This document shows, piece by piece, positions 55,654 through 64,000 of a DNA stretch of 64,000 nt. The position numbers were made by a program, and so were the translations under genes. This DNA is from Hirsutella rhossiliensis. Lineage: Eukaryota > Ascomycota > Sordariomycetes > Hypocreales > Ophiocordycipitaceae. The notes beneath the pieces were generated by a model. That model saw only the letters and a program-made list of their open reading frames with translations. It made no database searches and had not been told where the DNA came from. How positions within the stretch are numbered: position 1 is the first letter of the stretch; every line of letters begins with the position of its first letter. The stretch is from positions 4,588,001-4,652,000 of the forward strand of contig NW_025408671.1 of NCBI RefSeq assembly GCF_020360975.1. The letters are read 5' to 3'.

Positions 55654-58196
55654 AATCGATACCCTTTATCCCTCTTCCTGTCTTTGACGCTTTCTCCTCC
55701 CTTTCAATGATTATATTCGATGCCTCACAATTCCCTGATTCCCCCCTTGGCTTCTTTGGAGAAGGACGTTTGGTGCTTTAACTGACGGAAGGAATCCAAC
55801 GAGGGGAAGATCAGCTATTCCTTGGGATATTATCCTACCCTACCTTTTTCTTGGCAAGAGGTGCTGGATGACAATGAAAAGAGTGGCTGTGGCCCATCAT
55901 GCCCTCAACCACTGCCTCGCACCACGCAAGCAACAAGAGCACAAGGGGCAGGAGAAGATGGCTAAATACGTACATGCCCAGACCCACGATGTCATGACCT
56001 TTTTTTGTTCTTTCGAAAATCTCCTCGGCGTGAGACGGGATGAGCTACGAAATGACGCAGACGAATTACAAACGAGACTTGACATGTTTGCGCCGCCGCT
56101 GCTGCTGCTGCTACTCCTGCTGCTACTGCTGTGCCTATAACGAGGATGTGCCCCCCCGGTCGTGCGTTGCGTAAGTGTCAACCACCCAAGACACGAAAGA
56201 TCTGCACCAAGGGAGACATCTTTGCTTTCCTTTTCGGTCCTTGGCGATTCACCTTCAGCTGCTCCCACACACGATGGGCTTCGCGACTGGACGCCCATCA
56301 CGTGGCACTGGGGCCCCCGAAAGTGTCGGCGACGGACAGTGCCCTGGATCGACATGCCAGTCCGATTTTGGCGCCTGTCTCTCAGTCTCTTCACTTTTCT
56401 CCTTGTTGTCAAAAAGATGCCATCCACCCCCCTCCCCCCCCTTTCTTGGCCGTGGTAAGACCGTTTTTTTTGTTTTGTTTTTTGAAGGGGTGCCTTCGTA
56501 CCCCTGCCCTACTTCTTCGAAGTGTAATGTATCTTCCCGCTTCGGTAAGCTTCAATGTCGTCGTCGTCGTCGTCTTGCAGGATGAAAAAGACTTTTTCAG
56601 CGCGACAGCTGGGAGAGAAACTCTAGACGAGGCGCCAACCAAAGGAAACAAAAAGCCATAGCCTCCAAGTCTAGAAGCCGACATACGAAAGGGGGGAGGA
56701 GGGCAGTAAAATAATCATGGCCCTCGTAATGTAGCCTATGGTACCGAAGTATGGTGCGTACAGTACCGTATTACATCCTGTACCCCCGACAGCCCGCACA
56801 CAGCCCAAGGATCGCCGGCCTCGCGGCGGCGGAGTTCGCGGACACGGGACGACGGGGGCGTGGGCGGACGACCGAGCGGACGGATTCCGCTTTCGCCCTC
56901 CCCCCCCCTCCCCCTCCTTGGTCGTTCCGTTCATCCTGGCTTTGGTTTCTCTGCCATCTCGGCGCGGCCACGGTGTTCCCTTCTGCCAGCTCCGGCCGGA
57001 GCTAGGGCGCATGGAGGCGCGCTTCGAGACCGTTCTTTGGGGCGCGTTCTACCCCCTTCGTCCACACTGCCCTTTCTTTTTGTCTTCTTTGGGGGTTTGT
57101 GCTGCTTGCTGTTTTTGTCTGTTCCCTCTCGTAACTTACGGGCCGTAAAAGGAGGGGTGTGTCTGGCCCGGTAAGGCAAAGACATTCCCTGCCCCCTCAC
57201 GGTCAGCTACCTACCTACCCTACCGATCCATCCTCCAAGCCAAGTGCCCGTCCGGACTGCCTGCCGCAGCTCGAACCCGTATGCCTGTCACCCTAATCAA
57301 AAAGAAAGCAAAGCAAGGAGCAAAGAGCAAGAAAAAAAGGAAAAACATCCCGTGACGACCGCGGCAATATGTAGCCATGGCACCATTCTCCACATGGTGA
57401 CGCTTTCGGAGTCGGAGCCAGAGGCAGTAAACCGCAACCCGATGATGTGAAAGGCGGTCGACTATTCGTGTTCCCCCCTCCCCGGCACCCCTTCTCGATG
57501 CTAGCTCGTCTTACGCTTGGACGGGGGGTGTGTGTGACTGTTCTTCAACACCGGATGGGCGTCATCACTCGAGCTTGCCTAGCTTAAACAGACAAAGCCG
57601 GTGCCAGGCCGAAAGAGGAGGGTCAGGGACTTGTCGGCAACGACAACGACGACGAGGCCATGCCGAGGCATTGAATCGCGACTTTCAATAGCCGTTGGTG
57701 ATGCTGGCTGTCTATCCTTTCCTCAAACCCGATTTCAAAGCAAAGCAGCGCCTCGTGTCCACCGCCACTCTTCCATGCCGACTACTAGGTGGCTTGAATG
57801 AAATCAAAATAGAAACGGCGAAAAAGCAAAATATGCATAGCCTCCCACGCAATGCCACGTGCCAGCAACCATGCCTGTTCCTATGCTGCATCTCGCTCGA
57901 TTTGTCCCGGCACTCATGCCTGCTCAATGACAGGCTCCCCCAAAATCCGGCAGTAAGCCGCAGCGCGGGCGGTGTCCGAGACCCTTCTCGACCCTCGTGA
58001 TGTCCTTGAGAGCAACGAGGTTCGCGCCGCCTCTGTGAATGCATGTGTAATATCAATATTGGCCAGAGATGCAATTTCCGTCAAAGGACATGGCGGCATA
58101 GCGCCCCGTCTGGTGCACTTGTTATACAGGCAACCGTCACTCTGGGCCTGCGCTGGCCATGATGCCCAACTCGCCAGGTCGTTGTCGGGGGGAATA
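55654..58196. other. 2.5-kb gene-poor stretch
   Basis: GC/CT-rich, with many short chance frames. It contains a CTG-type run at about 56,096-56,135, a GTC run at about 56,556-56,575 and several C- and T-homopolymers. No conserved protein, tRNA or terminal repeat is found. Confidence 0.45.
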
Positions 58197-58478
58197 TCAT
58201 GAGCATGGCTGGCCCTTTGCCGCGTTGACGGCGCAGGGGTTGCAGAGAGTCGAGTTGGAGTCGGCCAGGTACGGGCACTCGTGGGTGGCGGAGTGGGCGC
58301 ACTTTTTGTTGGAGACGGATATGATGCCGGCACTGCCGTCAAGGTGGCCGTGCAGGAGCTGGCAGATGCGGCTGTCAGCGACGGCAGCGGTCCTGTCGAG
58401 CATCTGCAGGCCCTGATGCAGGTCGGCCGAAGACAGCGTGGCAGTCAAGCCCCTGTGCCGCTCTGTGGCTGATCTCAT
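58197..58478 (-). CDS. Tentative small cysteine-containing protein, 93 residues
   Basis: The frame from ATG 58478 (MRSATERHRGLTATLSS) ends at 58197. The composition looks coding (LHQGLQMLDRTAAVADSR, HLDGSAGIISVSNKKC). Six Cys are present, five of them in the last 40 residues (KKCAHSATHEC, STLCNPC, QPC). A TATATATAT box on the same strand lies about 225 bp upstream of this ATG. An in-frame ATG at 58571 gives a longer form (124 residues). It has no signal peptide, and I do not recognise the family. Additional introns cannot be excluded. The call rests on composition and promoter position only. Confidence 0.4.
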   Translation of the reverse strand: MRSATERHRGLTATLSSADLHQGLQMLDRTAAVADSRICQLLHGHLDGSAGIISVSNKKCAHSATHECPYLADSNSTLCNPCAVNAAKGQPCS

Positions 58479-58700
58479 GGCTACCGTGTCATAAAAGGGC
58501 TGTTTCGCCAAGGTAGGGTTGTCGTCTTGTTCCGGACCACGTCTCGTCGCGGGGAAAAGAGGAAAGAACACGTGGATGTGCCCCTGAGAGCTGCTGTTGG
58601 CAGATGAGAATGGCTCAGAAGACAGGAGAGACGATGGCGACGAGGAAGGCCCTTGCTCAGAGACGTCGATGCGGCAGTTGGGACGAGAAAGTCCTCGGAG

Positions 58701-58710
58701 ATATATATAG
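58701..58710 (-). promoter_or_regulatory. TATA box
   Basis: CTATATATAT on the minus strand, upstream of the tentative small gene at 58197-58478. A strong match to the TATA consensus, but the transcript is inferred. Confidence 0.45.
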
Positions 58711-61700
58711 GATTGAGTGCCGAAAGACGAGGCGGTGCGCGACCCTGTCCCAAGTCGTCGCTTCCGCCTCGTTTGATCGAGCTTGATTGGTGTGATCTAG
58801 CAGGAGACGACTTGTCAGTGACGAGTGGGCGCTCTGCGGGAGATCTCAGCTGGCAAGTGTAGCGGAGAGACACGGCAGCGTCCGAACGAGGTAAAAGGAA
58901 GGCATGCGCAAGGGGGGAGTAAAAGACGAAGTTGACGCATTCCAAAAATTTGGTCACATTTTCGTCGGTCCGCCCACTGGGAAGGGGCCAAGGGACGGGT
59001 TCCGATGAAGCGACTGGCTCCGGGGCTCGATCAAACCTGGGGGCGTGTGATATGTGTAGTGTCGAGGCGAGGTGGGTGTGGTGTGTGAGATGATGGTGCG
59101 TGTAACCAGCCAGACATGGGACTAAGACGCCTTGCGTCTTGGGGGACATGCACGTTTCCTTCCTTCACCTGTCTCAAGACGAGAGAGAGAGGCGCCGTTT
59201 GGCCCGAGATGGAGCCTACCTTTCCCAGTTCCCCGGCGCCGGTCACCCATGTCTGATCGCTCTTCTAGAAGCCGGCCCAGCTGAAAGATGGAGAAAGCGG
59301 CCGCTAGATCTTGCACATCCCTCGCCGATCCCCTCAGCGATTGTTTCTCCTGTGAACCTTTTGTTTGACAGCTTCGGTGCACGCCCCCGGCCGATGAGCC
59401 CTTGGGTCCCACAAGCGTACTGCAGCCCATTAGTGAGATGGGATGAGATGCGACAGCCCGCCCCCTCTCCCCTCTTTTGCCCTGAGTTGGTCCTTTGTTG
59501 GCGGGCCGTGCAAAGAATGCGCTGCTGACGTCGACAAGAATCAAGAGAAATGGAAATAAAATAACGAGGTGCTGGCCGTGGCCGCTGACGTCTCTTGGCG
59601 TTGCCGCTCACGTAAACCAGCCGGGTTCAAGGCTGGTGGCTGACAAGCCGTTCCAGGTCACCGGGTCTGGCTCTATTCGTCGGGGCCAACAAGATGCGCC
59701 GTCATACATTGCGGTATGCAATGCTTGTTCTCAGCCCAAGGCACGGACAGCGGGGCATGTGAATGCCGATATCTCGCTCTTTCGAGCCTTGGCTTCCGTT
59801 GATTATGGCATCGAGCCACAGCCGTTGTTGTCCTGGATGATGATGAGGCTCTCGCCAGGGGGTCAAAGCTGCCTTGCACGAGACCTCTCTTCTGCAAAGA
59901 CTTAGTAACCGATATGTTGGGTTAAAGCGCCTGCAATGTCCTGCAGACAGACTTATGCTCGGCGGCTGGCGCATCTCGTTTAGTCCGTATGCATTCAAAA
60001 TTGGTGGGCCCACAGCTGACTGGCTCCGAGAGCGTCTCAGGCCACGATGCATCCGTCGTCTGGCGTCAAAGAGGTCCCAGCTCCAAATACCCAAGAGGGG
60101 GTGAGATGTAAGGCAACGTCCAATAAGGTGGCATCAAGGTCACAAACTACCGGGTTAAGGGTGTGCAGCCAGCCCCGAATGGCTCGTGCCAGCTGAGGGA
60201 GACACCCAGCCAGCCCCGTTTTACATACACATGCTCGTATATTATTCATTGAACGACTCCATGGGGATTGGCGGCCGCGCATCCACGGGCCAGGCCAGGT
60301 CACCTCTCGCCCTTGATGTGCGAGAGCTCGGCTTGTCAGGAGAATCCGTCGAGCCCTTTTCCAAGATGGTTACCACGTGGTTGGCCCGACCACCCAGTCG
60401 GGGGGCGGTCTGCTGCATCTGACAGAGTAGTAGTCTGACCCAAGTTGCCTCGCAGGCAGGGGGTCAATCGCCGATCATGTCGGGCATGACAGCTAGTCGA
60501 CAGAGTGGGGAGCCTGTATGCACAAACATCCCATCCGAGCGTGACTTACGCTACGGCGCTTGTCCATTTGAAATTCCCATGGCCTGCAAGCTGCCAGAAA
60601 GTTTTGGTGAAGGCTGGTTGGTGGTGGTGGCCATGCTATCCCGCAAGGTTGCTGTGTTGCACACGTCCAATTCCTTGCCGAGGACCGCCAGAGGGAAAAC
60701 GAGTCATGTCCGTCTGTCCAGCAATGCTTGGAGGACTTGAAGGACTCGGGCTCAAAGTCCTCCAGCATGGAATTCCTCGGTTGGGTTTTCATCTGTCAGC
60801 TGGTCCGCGTGAGAACGCAGTCGATTCTTCAGGGGGGTTATCGATGGTTGGTGCTTTCGCACACGTAGAGCCTTTCTTGGAAACCACGCGCTGGCGTCTC
60901 TCGACTGGCAGATGACACGGGCTCATGGCACAACGGGCCTCGCCGCTGTCGAAAAGCCAGCGGCCATCGGCAGCTTGGAGCAAGTTTGATTTCCGTTGCG
61001 CCGCTTTCTGCAGTAACTAGGAGCTGTTTCTGGCAATCCCGGTGGCACTTCTTCTCGTACGGCAAGCTTTGGCACGAATGCGGTCTCGGGTCTGTGGCCG
61101 TGGGAAGCTGAACGGCGCAGCTCAGCTTTCTTCCATGTGCCTACCACTGAGACTGCCTGCTGCGAACTGCCATACTGTTGGCGACTGGAAGCTTGCCAGC
61201 ACGAAAGTATTCGCAATTGGTGAAGAGTACCCGTCAACTCTCGCCTCGCTCTTGAGCAGTGAGCTTGAGAGGGCGATATTGACAGTGGAAAGAGACGTTT
61301 TCAACTTGGCAGGATGTTGGGGGTACGCGTCGTTCGAGAAGGCCGCCAGGTCGCGTAGGAAAACCGACGAAGAATCACGGCTACAGGTTTGGGCTTGAAA
61401 AAACGAGGCAAATGGAGGTGAAGAGGGAATGGGTAAGTGGAGAAGGTTGGGAGCCGAAAGTCGGGAGCCTGAATACATCGTCGTGGGCGCCCCTTCCTCT
61501 TGTGGAAATGACACGGCTTTGATGCCTCGCTACGAATGAGAGTGGGTACCCCGATAGCACCGTGACCTGATCAGTCGAATACTGCTCGCCCATCTGGTTG
61601 TACCTCCCTCCCCTGTGTACTTGAGCCGTTGAAAGAGCCTCGACATCTTTGCCTGGCCGTGCACTTGACGCAACGCTGGGTACAGGAAACGGGAGTTATC

Positions 61701-63036
61701 TACAAGTTTCGTACTGGCTTGCCAAGAGACTTGATGGCCAGCCTGGTGAGCCAGAGGCCAGAGAGCAACCATATCGGCAGAAGATGCTCGCGGTGGGATG
61801 ACGGCGACCCCTACGGATCTTGGCTTTTTGGTTCAATGTTGCTAAGCCGCAGCTCGTCAATCCTGGCTCAACCCGGGCAAACCATCTGATGAGTCGGAAG
61901 CTCAACAGATGCCAGGGTCACAGTGCAAGGCGATGCTTGGTGGCATAAAGCCAACGTACGTTCACATCTGAAGATATAGACAGTATGCTGTTCCTGGTCG
62001 TGCACATGCTTTGCACCGTGCTCGACTGGAACTTGCATAAACATTCCAACGGCGCTGGAGAAAATGGTGGGAAGCCTTGAAGCGGCAGACCAGGTGGCCA
62101 GATTGCGCCAGGCCAGGCTTGCTTATTGGCTCCCGTGCAAGACGGCACAGTATATCGTCTATTCACACTGTACTCTCTGCTCTGCTCAGGTACTCTGCAC
62201 GGTCTTTGTCCCTTGGGCTTCGTCGAAGAGCAAACGAAGGTACAAAACTGGCGGAAAAGAGTGAACCTAGACAAGCTTTCAATGGGCCGAGCTCGATGAG
62301 ACGGTCCTGCGACGGTTTCTCGCAGTGCAGTCCGAATCCAACAAGCGCCGCATGCTCTTTGTCTTACCTCCTTTTCATGCCAGGCACAATGGCAGTCACT
62401 GCGCCACACCTTATTAAGATGACCTGGGCGGTGCCGGGATGAGTTCCCAGGTACCGGGTGTACCGTCTCGGGGCACTGTGCGGATGCTCAAGCTTCCCGA
62501 GAGACACCGACTTTGTGCATGCCTCGGCAGCATCACGCAGGAAGCTTCGCTGCATTCGCCAAACATACTGTGCACACTCACCGCCTCGCCTCTTGGCGCG
62601 GCCGTGAGGTGGCTGCAGAGCAGAGTTGATGGGCATACGGATACAAAGAGGCTCGAAACTCTACCGACAAACCTCCCCCTTTTCCGCAAACCTTGAAAAA
62701 ATCCAAGGTGGCTGCCGGTGGGGAGTCGGCTAATGCTGGACAAGAAGTACACCACTTTCTCTGCCAGCCGTGCCGGGGCTGCAAGTACCTTGTCACCAGA
62801 GCTCTCTCCTCCATGGTGCACCTAGCCCTAGTACTTACCCATAGCTTCTGCGGCTAAATCCTCCCCGGCCCCGGTGAAACAGCTAGCTGGTCGGTGAAGC
62901 CATATTCCCCTCGTCCTCCTGCTCTCTCCTCCACCGCCTGGGGGACCCTTTTCCAATTCCACCACTGCCATTTCCCGCTCGTCCACCATCCAAGACAATT
63001 CGGGGGCCAGCTTGTGCTACCGCCACCGACGACATC
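58711..63036. other. 4.3-kb gene-poor stretch
   Basis: No conserved frame, repeat array, tRNA or transposon end is recognised on either strand. The right end must contain the promoter and leader of the C9-methyltransferase gene. The frames here are short, rich in Ser, Arg and Cys, and overlap in all phases, as expected of non-coding DNA. Confidence 0.45.
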
Positions 63037-64000
63037 ATGTCGAAACCAACAAGCCTCAATGGCAGCGAGAGCGAGTTCGAGTTCATCGAGACTCCAAAGG
63101 CCTCGCCGCCGTCGTTTGAAAAGGAGGAGTGCGGCGTCCGTACTACAAAGGTAGGATGCAAGCTCCCAGCTCCCTGCTGCACTACCTCCACCTCATTCTC
63201 TCCTCGGTCCCAAGCTCCCAAATCGTCAGCGAGGGCTTTGCAGTCTCTCCCCAGCAGGACACGTCTCGCACGGCACCGCCTCTTCCCTGCAAATGTCACT
63301 GACGCGTCTGCTCCGTAGTACCTGTCCATCAAGAATGGCCCGCTGCCCGCCGACGGCCCCGGCTCCGACTCGTTCAATAACACGGCCCTCATCGCCATCC
63401 TCGTCGGCACCCCCCTCTACATGACCTGGAAGATTGGCGCTGGCCTCAAGACCTTTGTCTTCTTCGCCCTCCTCGTCGATGTCCCGCTTCTCGTCACATG
63501 GTGGCTCGTCGTCTCCGCCATCAGCCCCCGCCGCAACGAAAAGGCCAAGTTGCCGGGCCGCCCGGTCGAGTATTACCTGGATTTCAAGAAAGAGTCGGAC
63601 CGCGCCAAGTACCGCGGCTCCAACAAGATACCCATGGAGACCTTCCACGAGATGTACTTTGACGGCGACGTCGACTTCAAGGGCGACTGCCTCGAGGTCA
63701 TGGAATACCGCCACGACTGGGCCAGCTTCCGCTTCACCGTGAGCCTCATCAGGTTCTTTCTCCTTGGCACGATCCCCGAGCTCATCATGCACACCCGCTC
63801 CCAAGGTACGTCCCTTTCCAGCCTACCCGTAGATTGCAGGGCTCAATGCGTCCCTCGTACCGCTCGCGTGCGCCTGGCCATTTGCTGATGATACTGTCAT
63901 AGACGAGGAGCAAGTCCGAGAGCACTACGACCGCGGTGACGACTTTTACGGCTGGTTCCTTGGCCCTCGCATGATCTACACATCCGGCATCATATCCGAC
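63037..64000 (+). CDS. Sphingolipid C9-methyltransferase, 5' part only
   Basis: Exon 1 is 63037-63150, intron 63151-63318 (168 bp), exon 2 63319-63805, intron 63806-63902 (97 bp), exon 3 from 63903 to the right edge. The start MSKPTSLNGSESEFEFIETP is polar. Two membrane helices follow (NTALIAILVGTPLYMTW; LKTFVFFALLVDVPLLVTWW). Next come RPVEYYLDFKKESDRAKYRG and the beginning of the cyclopropane-synthase-like methyltransferase domain (QVREHYDRGDDFYGWFLGPR, then MIYTSGII). Fungal C9-methyltransferases use SAM to methylate the sphingoid base of glucosylceramides in the ER or Golgi and affect hyphal growth and plant-defensin sensitivity. The SAM-binding part lies outside the window. Confidence 0.9.

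Noticed and set aside
57250..57330. tRNA-like T-loop (GGTTCGAG-type) on the minus strand
   Set aside because: The flanking bases do not pair into a T-stem, and no acceptor or anticodon arm can be drawn.
59600..59650. GGGTTCAAGGC, resembling a tRNA B box
   Set aside because: No matching A box or cloverleaf stems around it.

Overview
This is a fungal nuclear sequence, most likely from a filamentous ascomycete of the Hypocreales (an inference from the gene families; Ophiocordycipitaceae or Clavicipitaceae would fit). The host genes carry short introns (50-170 bp, mostly 50-85) with GT...AG ends and CTAAC/CTGAC-like branch sites. They include fungal-type palC, SPT2, MMS19, PEX6 and a sphingolipid C9-methyltransferase, and there are no bacterial-style operons.

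Left block (1-20 kb), compact conserved housekeeping genes: palC (cut by the left edge), ALG6, ribosomal P2, SPT2, a NUFIP1-like CCCH protein, RPC25, EMC3, SPC2, MMS19 and ATP11. They are often divergent pairs sharing 0.35-0.75 kb promoters. Together they serve pH signalling, N-glycosylation, translation, chromatin, snoRNP assembly, Pol III transcription, ER membrane insertion and signal cleavage, Fe-S cluster delivery and F1-ATPase assembly.

Middle block (about 18-47 kb), an accessory region. A peroxisomal 4-coumarate-CoA-ligase-like gene ending in a PTS1-like tripeptide is split in exon 1 by a 2.79-kb pogo/Fot1-class DNA transposon with perfect 101-bp inverted repeats and a TA target duplication. 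Next come a steryl-ester-lipase-like gene, an AT-rich gap, and a predicted secreted protein built of nine six-cysteine modules. A gene fusing an AN1-like zinc finger to an aminoglycoside-phosphotransferase-type kinase is split by a 6.55-kb Ty3/gypsy chromovirus with identical 132-bp LTRs and a 5-bp target duplication. After these lie a broken minus-strand ORF, an FHA-domain protein kinase, two minisatellites and a 630-residue protein of unknown function. Both transposons carry many single-base frame breaks in or beside short homopolymers, although their terminal repeats are identical and the host genes show none. This suggests either decay or, more likely, uncorrected consensus errors in multicopy DNA.

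Right block (47-64 kb): PEX6, an SH3BGR/glutaredoxin-like protein with a K/E-rich tail, a GPI-type serine-rich wall protein, a long gene-poor stretch (about 55.7-63.0 kb) with one tentative small cysteine-containing gene behind a TATA box, and the 5' part of a sphingolipid C9-methyltransferase that runs off the right edge.
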